Part shown: in pieces, positions 9,192-22,260 of the stretch | Numbering within the stretch: position 1 is the stretch's first letter | How the letters are laid out: the number at the start of each line of letters is the position of its first letter | NCBI GenBank assembly: GCA_007692665.1 | Contig: REBP01000113.1 | Span: forward strand, 22,572-86,571 | Origin: Gemmatimonadales bacterium | GTDB lineage: Bacteria; Gemmatimonadota; Gemmatimonadetes; Longimicrobiales; Gaopeijiaceae | Reading direction: 5' to 3' | DNA length: 64,000 nt | The notes under the pieces: generated by a model | Databases searched by the model: none | What the model was told of the DNA's origin: nothing | The model's input: the letters and a program-made list of their open reading frames with translations, nothing else | Translations under genes and position numbers: made by a program

Positions 9192-10099
9192 ACATCCTCC
9201 TCGCCACCGACGGCTCCCGATACGCGCGGGAGGCTGCGTCCTTCCTGCGGTCCCACCTTGACCCCGCCGCAGCGGTCCGGATCGAACTGGCCACGGTCAT
9301 CGCCCCCCCGGGCCCGGCTGCCTCGGCCGCTTCCGGCCGGAGCGGGGAGGTTCCCGGTCGCCGACGGGCGCGGGCGCAGGAGTGGCTTGAACAGACCCGA
9401 AAGGAACTCGGTCCCGAACTGGCTCCTGTCCGCAGCCGAATCCTCTACGGCAGCCCCGAGGACATCCTGGTCCGGGAGGCGTGCCGGCACGACCTCGTGG
9501 TGGCCGGGGTGAAGGGCTCCGGAGCCGCCCCGTTCTTCGAGCTCGGCCGCGTGGCGAGGGCGCTCCTCCGCCACGCGGACTGCTCCGTTCTCCTGGTCCG
9601 CAACCAGCGGGCTCCGGAAGAGGGGAAGCCCTTCCACGTGCTGGTGACCCAGGCCGTTGCCGGAGACGGGCTACCGCCGGGATGGTCCCTGCTTCAGCCT
9701 TTTGCCCTCTCGCGGGCCAGCCTCGAAGTCGTCACGGTTCTCGATCGAGACACGCGTTCGAGTGGAGGGGGGACGGCGGGGGACCAGCGCGACCGAACGC
9801 GTCGGTGGCTCACGCGTACCGCGGGGCGGCTCAGGGTGCCCTCGGGTCAGCCGCGCTGCGCCCTCCTGGAGGGACGCCCGGGCGCGGAACTGGAGCGGCG
9901 TGCACTGGAAACCGGGGCCGACCTCCTGGTCGTGGGGGCCCGCCGGGGGGAAGCTCCGGGCCCCGGCCCCCTGGGGAGCACGGCACGGGAGCTGGCGTGG
10001 CGCGCTCCCTGTTCGGTGCTCACCGTCCGCCACCGGCAGGCCGTTCCGACGCTTGAGATGGTCTCCAGCGCGGATGCAGGGGCCGACATCCAGGCCTAG
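9188..10099 (+). CDS. Universal stress protein with tandem UspA domains
   Basis: MNILLATDGSRYAREAASFL; DLVVAGVKGSG...VARALLRHADCSVLLVR; second ADLLVVGARRG...STARELAWRAPCSVLTV. Confidence 0.88.
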   Translation: MNILLATDGSRYAREAASFLRSHLDPAAAVRIELATVIAPPGPAASAASGRSGEVPGRRRARAQEWLEQTRKELGPELAPVRSRILYGSPEDILVREACRHDLVVAGVKGSGAAPFFELGRVARALLRHADCSVLLVRNQRAPEEGKPFHVLVTQAVAGDGLPPGWSLLQPFALSRASLEVVTVLDRDTRSSGGGTAGDQRDRTRRWLTRTAGRLRVPSGQPRCALLEGRPGAELERRALETGADLLVVGARRGEAPGPGPLGSTARELAWRAPCSVLTVRHRQAVPTLEMVSSADAGADIQA

Positions 10100-12159
10100 G
10101 CACCGTGCCGCAGGTAGATCGTGTCCCGGTAGTCCCGAACCATTCGGTGGCTCGAAAAGGCGTGTGGAAGTGTCGCCATGGCCTCCTTCATCCGGGCGAC
10201 CCACCTCACCGGGATCCCCCATTCGTCCTGTTCGTAGAAGGTGGGTATGACCTCGGCGCGAAGGGTTTCCAGCAGAAGTCGGGCATCGCGGTCATCCTGC
10301 TCCTCTTCGGAGAGATGTGCGCTGGACTCGTCCTCACCGATCATCCAGCCGTTGGAACCATTGTACCCTTCCGGCCACCATCCGTCGGCGATGGCGAGGT
10401 TGAGCCCGCCATGAACGGCCACCTTCTGGCCGCTGGTCCCGCTGGCTTCCATGGGGCGCCGGGGGTTGTTCAGCCAGACGTCGCAGCCGGCGACCATCGC
10501 CCTCCCGATGGCCATGTCGTAGTCCTCGAGGAACACGACACGTCCGTTTACGTCGGGGTGTCGCGTGACCTCGTGAAGTTCCTGGATGAGATCCTTTCCG
10601 CCCTCGTCGTCCGGATGAGCCTTGCCGGCGAAGACCAGCTGCAACGGGCGGGTATCGTCGGAGATCAGCTCGATGGCGGCGGGGAGATCCCTGAAGAGAA
10701 GCGGTGCGCGCTTGTAGGTGGCGAAGCGCCGGGCAAACCCGATGGTCAGCGTGTCGGGATCGAGCCGCGGGGTCTGCCGGAGCGTCTGCTCACCGGCGCG
10801 ACGGTGCGCGAAATCGAGGAAGGCCTCCCGCAGCGATCGCCGGCAGGCCCACAGGAGCTCGTCGGGAAGGTTCCGGGCCCGGGCCCAGAAGTCCGCCTCC
10901 ATCTGGTTGGCCTTCCAGTCACCGAGGTGGGTGGTCAGGAACTCGGAGGCAGCCCGGCTCGTCCAGGTCGCCAGGTGCACCCCGTTGGTGACGTGACCGA
11001 CGGGGACCTCCTCCACGGGCCGGCCGGGCCACAGGTCGTGCCACATGTGCCGGGACACGGCCCCGTGAAGCTGCGACACCCCGTTCGACGACCGCGCCAT
11101 CCGCATCCCCAGCACGGTCATGTTGAACGGTTCTCCGGGATCCCCGGGGTGGATCCTCCCGAGGTCCATGAGCTCGGGGACGGGGATGCCCAGGGACCGG
11201 GCCATGGAGCCGAAGCTGGCCTCGAAGAGCTCGTAATCGAACCGGTCGTGACCCGCCGGGACCGGGGTGTGGGTGGTGAACACGGTGCGGCTCCGGACCT
11301 TCGCCACGGCGTCGTCCCTGTCCAGCCCCGCCTCCAGCTCTTCCCGCAGGAGTTCCAGCGTCAGGAAGGCGCAGTGCCCCTCGTTCATGTGGTACACATC
11401 GGGGGAGAGGCCCAGCGCCCGGAGAAGTCGCACCCCCCCGATCCCGAGCACGATCTCCTTCCGGATCCGGGCCTCCATGCCGCCCTGGTAGAGCCGGTGC
11501 GTGAGATCGCGCAGTTCGGCGGGCGTGCCCTCCTCGTCCAGGTCCAGGAGATGGAGCGTGGTGCGCCCCACCTGGACCGTCCACGAGCCCACCGTGACTT
11601 CCGTGTCTCCCAGGTGGACCCGAACCCTTGCGAGCTCGCCATCGGGCCCCACGGTGCGGACGAGGGGCGAGCTCCCGGTCTCGAGGGCGTCGGACCGATC
11701 CTGCTGTCGCCCGACCTCGTCAAAGTACTGCGTGAAGTAGCCGTCCCGGAGAAAGAGGCCGACCGCCACGAGGGGGATGCCCAGGTCCGACGCGGACTTG
11801 AGGTGATCGCCAGCCAGCACCCCGAGTCCGCCGGAATACAGCGGAAGGCTCTCGTGCAGCGCGTACTCCATGCAGAAGTAGGCGACGCGGGGGGACCCGG
11901 GATCCAGGGGCGCGGCGAGATCGGTGCGGAACTCGGAGTACACCCGCTCCACGCGCTCCCGGAACGACGCCTGGGCGAGGACCTCCGGGTCGGGGTCCGC
12001 GAGCGTCGCAAGGGGGTTGTTGCGGCTGCGTGCGAAGGCGGCAGGATCCAGCCTCTCGAACAGGTCGAGGGCCTCCGGGCTCCAGCTCCACCAGACGTTC
12101 CCGGCGATCTCCGAAAGCATGTCGAGCACCTGGGGTCCCGCGTGGGCCTGCAGATTCAT
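10096..12159 (-). CDS. glgP: Alpha-glucan (glycogen/starch) phosphorylase, short form
   Basis: NVWWSWSPEALDLFERLD; VAYFCMEYALHESLPLYSGGLGVLAGDHLKSASDLGIPLVAVGL; FARRFATYKRAPLL; WLNNPRRPMEASGTSGQKVAVHGGLNLAIADGWW. Confidence 0.95.
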   Translation of the reverse strand: MNLQAHAGPQVLDMLSEIAGNVWWSWSPEALDLFERLDPAAFARSRNNPLATLADPDPEVLAQASFRERVERVYSEFRTDLAAPLDPGSPRVAYFCMEYALHESLPLYSGGLGVLAGDHLKSASDLGIPLVAVGLFLRDGYFTQYFDEVGRQQDRSDALETGSSPLVRTVGPDGELARVRVHLGDTEVTVGSWTVQVGRTTLHLLDLDEEGTPAELRDLTHRLYQGGMEARIRKEIVLGIGGVRLLRALGLSPDVYHMNEGHCAFLTLELLREELEAGLDRDDAVAKVRSRTVFTTHTPVPAGHDRFDYELFEASFGSMARSLGIPVPELMDLGRIHPGDPGEPFNMTVLGMRMARSSNGVSQLHGAVSRHMWHDLWPGRPVEEVPVGHVTNGVHLATWTSRAASEFLTTHLGDWKANQMEADFWARARNLPDELLWACRRSLREAFLDFAHRRAGEQTLRQTPRLDPDTLTIGFARRFATYKRAPLLFRDLPAAIELISDDTRPLQLVFAGKAHPDDEGGKDLIQELHEVTRHPDVNGRVVFLEDYDMAIGRAMVAGCDVWLNNPRRPMEASGTSGQKVAVHGGLNLAIADGWWPEGYNGSNGWMIGEDESSAHLSEEEQDDRDARLLLETLRAEVIPTFYEQDEWGIPVRWVARMKEAMATLPHAFSSHRMVRDYRDTIYLRHGA

Positions 12160-12252
12160 GGTTTCCCTTTTCCTGAGACGCATCCTGTCGATGGGGGGGC
12201 ACAGAAAGTGTCGACCCGGGCCACATGGGCGCGCAAGTCCCGCGCCGGGGCC

Positions 12253-12268
12253 CGGTCCGGGTCTTGCG
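12253..12268 (+). promoter_or_regulatory. Putative sigma-54 promoter: CGGTCCGGGTCTTGCG
   Basis: GG-N10-GC with TTGC upstream of aminotransferase gene; -12 C is 42 nt from start; followed by GGAAGGAGG ribosome binding site. Confidence 0.45.
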
Positions 12269-12308
12269 TAGGAAGCCCCATACAACTTCACGGGGAAGGA
12301 GGTACACG

Positions 12309-13670
12309 ATGTCCATGAACCGAAGAGAATTCATGGTTGCTGCCGGCGCGGCGGTGTCCGTGGCGGTGGTGGGAGGGATCGCGGGCTGTGGATCTCCCCT
12401 GGACGATCTCGCCCCGGACTCCCCGGACGCCGGGGCCACGCGTGGGGGCGAGGAGTTGTCGAGAGCGGCGCGGAACGGGGATGCGGCGTCCCCCGGGGAC
12501 GCAGGGCACTGGGCAGACGTTCGCGGCCGCTTCGCGGTTCCCCCCGAACCGGTCCAGCTCGCGGGGATGCTGCTGGCCCCGCACCCGGACACGGTCCGGG
12601 AGGCGATCCTCGCTCATCGGGAGGCACTCGACTCCGACCCCGCCCGGTACGTCGAGGCCCAGGATGGTCCCCTGAAGCAGCGAGCCCGCGAGGCCGGGGC
12701 GGCCTACATGGGCGTCGACGCGTCCGACCTCGCGCTTACCGACAGCACGACGATGGGAATCGGGCTCGCCTACAGCGGGGTGTCCATGCGCCGGGGCCAG
12801 GAGTGCATCATCACGGACCACGACTACCGGGCCGCCCATGACGCGCTCGAGGTCCGCAGCCGCCGGGACGGCGTCTCGGTCCGGCAGGCCAACCTCGGGC
12901 CGAACGTCCGGGACCTCTCCAGCGAAGCGATCGTGTCGCGGATCCTTGCCCCCCTCGGCGACGACACCCGGCTCCTGGCCATGACCTGGGTCCATTCGAG
13001 CACGGGGCTCCGGCTTCCCGTCCGCGCGCTGGCCGACCGACTCGCGGAGCACAACCGTGACCGGGACCCGCGGGACCGGGTGATCCTGTGCCTCGACGGG
13101 GTCCACGGCTTCGGGGTGGAGGACGCGGACATCGCCGAGCTCGGGTGCGACATCTTCTTTGCCGGCACCCACAAGTGGATCTTCGCACCCCGGGGCACCG
13201 GGGTCCTGTGGGCCCGACCGGAGGTCCAGGACCAGGTGCACCCCGTCATCCCGACCTTCATTCGCGACGGGACGTGGGGCGGTCGCATGAGCCCGGGCGG
13301 ATTCAAGGCCTTCGAGCACCAGTGGTCCATGGCCGAAGCCTTCGAATTTCACGCCGAGATCGGCGGGCGGACCCGGGTGAACGCCCGCATCCACGCGCTC
13401 TCGCTTCACCTGCGCGAAGAACTCGACGCGATGTCGGGCGTGGAACTCCGCACCCCGCTCGACCCCGACCTCGCGTCGGGGATCGTGGCCTTCGACATCG
13501 AGGGACGGTCGGCACGGGAGTCCGAAACCCGCCTGGCGGAGCACGGGATCGTCGGGAGCGCCGCGCCCTACGCCCTTTCGCACGTCCGGCTGTCCCCCGG
13601 CCTCCTCAACACCGACGAGGACGTGGAGCGGGCGCTCACGGCGGTGCGAGAGATCGCGGGATCCGCGTGA
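12309..13670 (+). CDS. Class V aminotransferase (isopenicillin-N-epimerase-like) with Tat signal and lipobox
   Basis: MSMNRREFMVAAGAAVSVAVVGGIAGC (RR motif + GIAGC lipobox); VHSSTGLRLPV, DGVHGFGVEDADIAELGCDIFFAGTHKWIFAPRGTGVLWA. Confidence 0.85.
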   Translation: MSMNRREFMVAAGAAVSVAVVGGIAGCGSPLDDLAPDSPDAGATRGGEELSRAARNGDAASPGDAGHWADVRGRFAVPPEPVQLAGMLLAPHPDTVREAILAHREALDSDPARYVEAQDGPLKQRAREAGAAYMGVDASDLALTDSTTMGIGLAYSGVSMRRGQECIITDHDYRAAHDALEVRSRRDGVSVRQANLGPNVRDLSSEAIVSRILAPLGDDTRLLAMTWVHSSTGLRLPVRALADRLAEHNRDRDPRDRVILCLDGVHGFGVEDADIAELGCDIFFAGTHKWIFAPRGTGVLWARPEVQDQVHPVIPTFIRDGTWGGRMSPGGFKAFEHQWSMAEAFEFHAEIGGRTRVNARIHALSLHLREELDAMSGVELRTPLDPDLASGIVAFDIEGRSARESETRLAEHGIVGSAAPYALSHVRLSPGLLNTDEDVERALTAVREIAGSA

Positions 13671-13718
13671 GGACCGCCCCCAGCGTTCGTCATCCCACAG
13701 CGAGGAGTCGTTCGATTC

Positions 13719-15858
<2,140 letters not shown>

Positions 15859-15866
<8 letters not shown>

Positions 15867-18576
15867 CCGCATCCGGGCGACCTGTCGCCTCCAGCTGACC
15901 CCGGACTTCGGGTTTCGCGAGGCCGCGGAGGTCTCGGACTACCTGGCGGAGCTCGGAGTGAGCCACCTCTACCTTTCGCCGGTCATGCAGGCAGCCTCCG
16001 GAAGCACCCACGGCTATGACGTGGCGGACCCCACCCGGATCAGCGACGCGCTGGGCGGGGCCGACGGATTCGGCGAGCTGCTCGACGCCCTGGAGCGCCA
16101 CGATCTCGGCCTGGTCCTGGACATCGTTCCGAACCACATGGCCGTCGCCGCGCCGGACAACCCCTGGTGGACCCACGTGCTGGAACATGGTCCGTCCAGC
16201 AGTTTCGCTTCCCACTTCGACATCGACTGGGGCAGCGACGCCCCTGCCCCGCCCGCCCTCCTTCTCCCGATCCTGGACACCCACTTCGGGCGAGTGCTGG
16301 AGCGGGGTTCCATGCGCGTGATGCGCGAGGGGGGTCGCTTCGTCGTGGAGGTGGAAGGGCACGTACTCCCGGCGAGCCCCCGGTCGGTGGGAGAGGTTCT
16401 CGGCCTGGCCGCCGGAGCCGCCGGGGGGGACGGGCCCGCCGAACTCTCCTTCCTTGCCGATGCCCTTCGGGAGCTTCCCCCCGCCGCGGCCACCGACCGA
16501 GCAAGCACGGCGCGGAGGCACCGGGACCACCGGATCCTGGCCGCCCAGCTGGAGCGGCTGATGGACGAAGATCCGGACGCCCGGTCCCGGGTCGACGCCG
16601 CCGTCAGGGACCTGAACGGGGACGAGGACGCCCTGGATGCCTTCATGTCGAAGCAGAACTACCGCCTCGCCTCCTGGACGCTTGCCACGGAGGAAATCGG
16701 CTACCGACGCTTCTTCCACATCAACGAGCTGGTGGCCCTGCGGGCGGAGGATCCGGTGGTGTTCAACGATACCCATGCCCGGGTGCTCGCGTGGGTGGAG
16801 AAGGGGGTGGTCGACGGGCTCCGCGTGGATCATCCCGACGGACTCCGGGACCCGGCGGCCTATTTCCGGCGGCTTCGTGCGCGCGCATCCGATGCCTGGA
16901 TCGTCGCCGAGAAGATCCTGGAACCGGGGGAGGAACTGCGGGAGGACTGGGAGGTGGACGGGACCACGGGATACGACTTCCTGAATCTGGCGGCAGGGCT
17001 CCAGGTGGATGCCGGTACGGAGGACCGGTGGACCGCCCTCCACGCCCGGTTCACCGGAGAGGAGCGGGACTACGAGGCCGTGCTCCGGGAGTGCAAGGCC
17101 GCGGCGTGCACGGAGCTCTTCGGGAGCGACCTGAACCGGCTGACCGACCTCTTCCGCCGGGCGGCGGAGGGGCACCGGCGCCACAGGGATCACACCACCG
17201 CGGACCTCCGGGACGCGCTGGTCGAGACCACCGCCTGCCTGCCCGTCTACCGGAGCTACGCCGCGCCCGCCGAAGGAGATGAAGGGGATGCGGAAGCGTC
17301 TCTTTCCATCCCTGCCGAGGATGCCAGGCTGGTGGAAGCGGCGGTCGACGCTGCGCGCACCCGCCGCCCGGCCCTCGACCCCGATCCCCTGGAGCTCCTG
17401 GAGGACATGCTGCTTCTCCGGGCCCGGGGGCCTCTCGAATCCGAACTGGTGATGCGGTTCCAGCAGTTCACCGGCCCGGTTGCCGCGAAGGGCGGCGAGG
17501 ACACGGCCCTCTACCGGTACGGCCGATTCATCGCGCTGAACGAGGTCGGCGGAGATCCGTCGCGTTTCGGGGTGTCCCCCCGGGCGTTTCACCGTCGATC
17601 GGCCGAGGTGCAGGAAGCGTGGCCTCGCACGATGCTCACGACCTCCACCCACGACACGAAGCGGGCGGAGGACGTGCGGGCCCGCCTCCACGCCCTCTCC
17701 GAGATGCCCGATGCGTGGGAGGAGGCCGTGACCCGGTGGGAGGCGCTGGTGGGCGGGGACGAGCCCGACGGCAGGGACGACCCCGTCGATCGGGCGACCC
17801 GGTACTTCTGCTACCAGACGCTGGTGGGCGCCTGGCCCATCGACGAGGATCGGTGGCTCGCCTACCTGGAGAAGGCGATTCGCGAGGCCGGCCTCCACAC
17901 GCGGTGGACGAACCCGGACTCCGGCTACGAGGATGCGGTTCGGACGTTCGGCCGAACGCTTCTCTCCAGCGGCCCCTTCGTCCGCGACCTCGAGGCCTTC
18001 GTGACCGCGCTGGTCGAGCCGGGTCGCATCAATTCCCTGGCCCAGGCCCTCCTCCGGCTCACGGCGCCGGGAATCCCGGACCTCTACCAGGGAAGCGAAC
18101 TGTGGGACCTGAGCCTGGTGGATCCGGACAACCGCCGACCGGTGGACTTCGGACTCCGGCGTCGGCTCCTCGCGGAACTCCCGGGCCTCACACCGGAGGA
18201 CATTCTGGCGCGGAGCGACGAAGGCCTACCGAAGCTCCACCTGACCCGCGAGGCCCTGCGGGTGCGTCGGGAGTTCCCCCGGTGCTTCGGGGTGCATGGA
18301 ACCTACCGTGCCCTGGAATCGACCGGGCCTGCCGCGCAGCACGTGGTGGCATTCGCCCGCGGGCCGGACGTGGTGACCGTGGTTCCCCGTCTGACGGTAC
18401 GACTGGCCGGCGCATGGGAGGACACCTCCCTCGAGCTTCCGGAGGGGAGCTGGGTGAACCGGCTCACGGGAGAGGTCCTGGGGGGGCCGAGGGATCCTTC
18501 CGGGCCCCGTGTGCTGCTCCGCGAACTCCTGGACCGGTTTCCCGCTGCGCTCCTCGTCCGGATGGAGGCCAGGTGA
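15859..18576 (+). CDS. treY: Malto-oligosyltrehalose synthase
   Basis: RATCRLQLTPDFGFREAAEVSDYLAELGVSHLYLSPVMQAASGSTHGYDVADPTRI; TTSTHDTKRAEDVRARL; GTG start overlapping glgX stop. Confidence 0.95.
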
Positions 18577-20327
18577 GCGGGCCCCGGGAGTTCCGGGTCT
18601 GGGCACCCATCCCGGACAGCGTGTCGCTCGTCCATGGGGATACGACCACCGCCATGGAGCGGGAGGCTGGGGGGTGGTGGCAGGCGTGGGTGGAATGGCC
18701 GGACCCGTCGGAAGGCTACGGCTTCCTCGTCGATGGAGAGGGCCCCTTCCCCGACCCCCGCGCGCGCTGGCAGCCCCGCGGGGTGCACGGGCTCTCCCGG
18801 GTTGCGGACCCTGACGGCTTCGAATGGCGGCACCCGGACTTCCGTGCCCCTCCGCTGGCCTCGGCCGTGATCCACGAACTCCACGTGGGCACCTTCACCC
18901 CGGAGGGTACGTTCGACGCCGCCGCCTCCCGCCTGGACCACCTGGTGGACCTCGGGGTCACCCACGTGGAACTGATGCCGGTGGCCCAGTTTCCCGGCGC
19001 CCGCGGCTGGGGGTACGACGGCGTCCACCTGTACGCGGTGCACGACGCCTACGGAGGGCCCGACGGACTCCGCCGGTTCGTCGACGCGTGCCACGGGGCA
19101 GGACTCGCCGTCCTCCTCGACGTGGTCTACAACCACCTGGGTCCGGAAGGCAATTACCTGGGCAGGTTCGGGCCGTACTTCACCGATGCGTACCGGACGC
19201 CGTGGGGAGAGGCGATCAACCTGGACGGCCCCGGGAGCGACGAGGTTCGCCGCTTCCTCGTCGAGAACGCCTGCATGTGGCTCGAGGAGTACCGCATCGA
19301 CGGCCTGCGGCTCGACGCCGTGCACGCCTTCTTCGATCGTTCGGCGACGCACTTCCTCGAGGAGCTTTCGGAATCCGTTCGGCGCCTGGGGCGCCGGCTC
19401 GCCCGGCCCCTGGTTCTCATCGCCGAAAGCGACCTGAACGACCCCCGGGTCGTCACCCCGGTCGAGGCGGGGGGGCTGGGGATGGACGCCCAGTGGAGCG
19501 ACGACTTCCACCACGCGCTCCACGCCCTGCTCACGGGTGAGCAGGACGGATACTATGCCGATTTCGGTGCCCTCGCCGACGTCGTGACGGCGCTGGAACG
19601 GGGGTTTGTCCACGCCGGTGACTACTCGAAGCACCGGGAGCGCCGCCACGGGCGGGCGTTCCGGGAGCTTCGCCCTTCGAGGCTTCTGGGGTACCTCCAG
19701 AACCACGACCAGGTCGGGAACCGGGCCCGGGGGGATCGCATCACCTCCCTCGCGTCTCCGGGTCGTGTCCGGATCGGGGCCGCCCTGGTCCTGCTGGGTC
19801 CGTTCGTGCCGCTGCTCTTCCAGGGCGAGGCCTGGGGGGCAACGGCGCCGTTTCTCTACTTCACCGACCTCACCGATCCGGAGCTCGGAAAGGCGGTGAG
19901 CGAGGGGAGGCGCGGAGAATTCGGGGCCTTCGGGTGGGCACCGGAGGATGTCCCGGACCCCCAGGACCCGTCGTCCTTCCGCCGCTCGGTCCTGGACTGG
20001 GATGAGCCCGGGTCGCCCCCCCATGCCGACCTCCTGGCCTGGTACCGACGCCTCGTCGCACTGCGCCGGAACCATCCGGACCTGGCCGATGACCGGATGC
20101 CCCGCGTGCGAACCGACGAGCCCCGGGAGCACTGGCTGGTCATGGAGCGGGGGCGGATCGCGCTGTGGTGCAACGTGGGCTCCGAACCCTGCCGGATTCC
20201 CCTGGACCCGGGGACCGCAGAGGGCCTGGAAATCCTCATGGACTACCCCGAGGGATGCGCCCGCGTCCATGCGGACGCCGTCGAGGTTCCGCCCGACGGC
20301 GTGGCGGTCACCCTGCTTCGGGGCTGA
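18573..20327 (+). CDS. treZ: Malto-oligosyltrehalose trehalohydrolase
   Basis: [83 protein letters not shown] overlap with treY. Confidence 0.95.
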   Translation: MSGPREFRVWAPIPDSVSLVHGDTTTAMEREAGGWWQAWVEWPDPSEGYGFLVDGEGPFPDPRARWQPRGVHGLSRVADPDGFEWRHPDFRAPPLASAVIHELHVGTFTPEGTFDAAASRLDHLVDLGVTHVELMPVAQFPGARGWGYDGVHLYAVHDAYGGPDGLRRFVDACHGAGLAVLLDVVYNHLGPEGNYLGRFGPYFTDAYRTPWGEAINLDGPGSDEVRRFLVENACMWLEEYRIDGLRLDAVHAFFDRSATHFLEELSESVRRLGRRLARPLVLIAESDLNDPRVVTPVEAGGLGMDAQWSDDFHHALHALLTGEQDGYYADFGALADVVTALERGFVHAGDYSKHRERRHGRAFRELRPSRLLGYLQNHDQVGNRARGDRITSLASPGRVRIGAALVLLGPFVPLLFQGEAWGATAPFLYFTDLTDPELGKAVSEGRRGEFGAFGWAPEDVPDPQDPSSFRRSVLDWDEPGSPPHADLLAWYRRLVALRRNHPDLADDRMPRVRTDEPREHWLVMERGRIALWCNVGSEPCRIPLDPGTAEGLEILMDYPEGCARVHADAVEVPPDGVAVTLLRG

Positions 20328-22260
20328 CGGCCGGGCCTTCCGCAGGGCCCTTCAGGAACACCGCGGCCAGCGGAGGCAGCGCGAGCAGCACCGAGTCCGG
20401 CCGGCCGTGGCAGCTCTCACCCGTGGACTCGACCTCGCCCAGGTTCCCCACTCCGCTCCCACCGTACATCGACGCATCCCCGTTCAGGAGTTCCTCCCAC
20501 ACACCCGACCGGGGAACGCCGACGCGGTAGGCCTCCCGGGGAACCGGGGTGAAGTTGCAGACGACAAGCACGGGGGGCCCGCCCGTCCCGTTGCGAAGAA
20601 ACGACACCACGCTCTGGTCCGCATCGTTCGCATCCACCCACTCGAATCCTGCAGCATCGAAATCGAGCTCGTGGAGGGCCGGCTCGGCGCGGTACACCCG
20701 GTTGAGGTCGGAAACCCAGCGGCGAATACCCTCGTGGCGGGGTTGGTCGAGGAGGTGCCAGTCCAGGGACCGGTCATGGTCCCATTCCCGCACCTGGCCG
20801 AATTCTCCGCCCATGAAGAGGAGCTTCTTGCCCGGCTGCCCGAACATGTACCCGAACAGGAGGCGCAGATTCGCGAACTTCTGCCATTCGTCGCCGGGCA
20901 TGCGTCCCAGCAGCGATCCCTTGCCGTGAACCACCTCGTCGTGCGACAGGGGGAGCATGAAGTTCTCGGTGAAGGCGTAGACCGAGCGAAAGGTGAGGGA
21001 ATCGTGGTGATGCCTCCGGTGCACCGGGTCGTGGGCCAGGTACCGGAGCGTATCGTTCATCCATCCCATGTCCCATTTCATTCCGAAACCCAGCCCGCCG
21101 AGCCAGGTGGGCCTCGAGACCATGGGCCAGGCGGTCGACTCCTCGGCAATGGTCTGCACATCCGGATGCCGGCCGTAGACCTCCTCGTTCAGACGTTTCA
21201 GAAACGACATGGCTTCGAGGTTTTCCCGGCCCCCGTGTTCGTTCGGAAGCCATTCTCCGGGCTCGCGCGAGTAGTCCAGGTAGAGCATGGAGGCGACCCC
21301 GTCGACCCGGAGCCCGTCCGCGTGGTACATCTCGAGCCAGAAGAGGGCGCTGCTCATCAGGAAGCTGCGGACCTCGTGGCGGCCGTAGTTGAAGATGTAG
21401 CTGGTCCAGTCGGGGTGGAATCCGCGGCGCGGGTCGGCGTGCTCGTAGAGGTGCGTGCCGTCGAAGAACCCCGGTCCGTGCGGATCGGTGGGAAAGTGGG
21501 ACGGGACCCAGTCCAGGATCACCCCGATCCCCTCCTGGTGCAGGTGGTCCACCAGCGCCATGAGGTCCTGGGGGGACCCGTAGCGCGACGAGGGAGCGAA
21601 ATACCCGGTGACCTGGTAGCCCCAGGAGCCGTGAAACGGGTGCTCCATGATGGGGAGCAACTCGACATGAGTGAACCCCGTATCCTTCACGTACCTCGCA
21701 AGCTCCTGCGCGACTTCGCGGTACGACAGGTAGGCCTCGGGGTCGTCCGGACTCCGCCGCCACGATCCCAGGTGCACTTCGTAGACGCTCACCGGAGCTC
21801 CGGCATCGAACCGGCTCGGTCGCTCCTCCATCCACCTGTCGTCGTTCCACTCGTACGCCAGGTCGGCCACGACCGAGGCGGTGGCCGGAGGTGTCTCCTG
21901 GAGGAGGGCCATGGGATCGGCCTTGCTCAGGACGGGCGGGGGGGAGCCCCGCGCCGAACGGATCTCGTACTTGTAGAGCGTGCCGCGGGTCACTCCCGGA
22001 ACGAACCCTTCCCAGATGCCGGAGCTGCCCCGGGGGCGCAGTCCGCTCCGCCCCGGCGTCCAGTCGTTGAAGTCGCCGATGACGGAGACCTCCTCGGCGT
22101 TGGGGGCCCACACGGCAAACCAGGTCCCCGACACCCCGTCTTCGGTCTCCACGGGATGTGCTCCGAGGCACTCCCAGAGCCTGAAATGGGTTCCGTCGCG
22201 GAACCGGTCGAGGTCGTCATCGGTGAGAAGGGTGATGTCGTATCGCACGGGAGCAGTCAT
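20308..22260 (-). CDS. glgB: 1,4-alpha-glucan branching enzyme
   Basis: [121 protein letters not shown]. Confidence 0.97.
   Translation of the reverse strand: MTAPVRYDITLLTDDDLDRFRDGTHFRLWECLGAHPVETEDGVSGTWFAVWAPNAEEVSVIGDFNDWTPGRSGLRPRGSSGIWEGFVPGVTRGTLYKYEIRSARGSPPPVLSKADPMALLQETPPATASVVADLAYEWNDDRWMEERPSRFDAGAPVSVYEVHLGSWRRSPDDPEAYLSYREVAQELARYVKDTGFTHVELLPIMEHPFHGSWGYQVTGYFAPSSRYGSPQDLMALVDHLHQEGIGVILDWVPSHFPTDPHGPGFFDGTHLYEHADPRRGFHPDWTSYIFNYGRHEVRSFLMSSALFWLEMYHADGLRVDGVASMLYLDYSREPGEWLPNEHGGRENLEAMSFLKRLNEEVYGRHPDVQTIAEESTAWPMVSRPTWLGGLGFGMKWDMGWMNDTLRYLAHDPVHRRHHHDSLTFRSVYAFTENFMLPLSHDEVVHGKGSLLGRMPGDEWQKFANLRLLFGYMFGQPGKKLLFMGGEFGQVREWDHDRSLDWHLLDQPRHEGIRRWVSDLNRVYRAEPALHELDFDAAGFEWVDANDADQSVVSFLRNGTGGPPVLVVCNFTPVPREAYRVGVPRSGVWEELLNGDASMYGGSGVGNLGEVESTGESCHGRPDSVLLALPPLAAVFLKGPAEGPAVSPEAG

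Noticed and set aside
12264-12280. Minus-strand TGGGGCTTCCTACGCA upstream of glgP
   Set aside because: Correct GG-N10-GC spacing but poor -24 and -12 context; overlaps the better plus-strand element.
10105-12318. 737-aa plus-strand ORF antisense to glgP
   Set aside because: Pro/Gly/Arg/His-rich translation without recognisable motifs, fully antisense to an obvious phosphorylase; typical high-GC shadow ORF.
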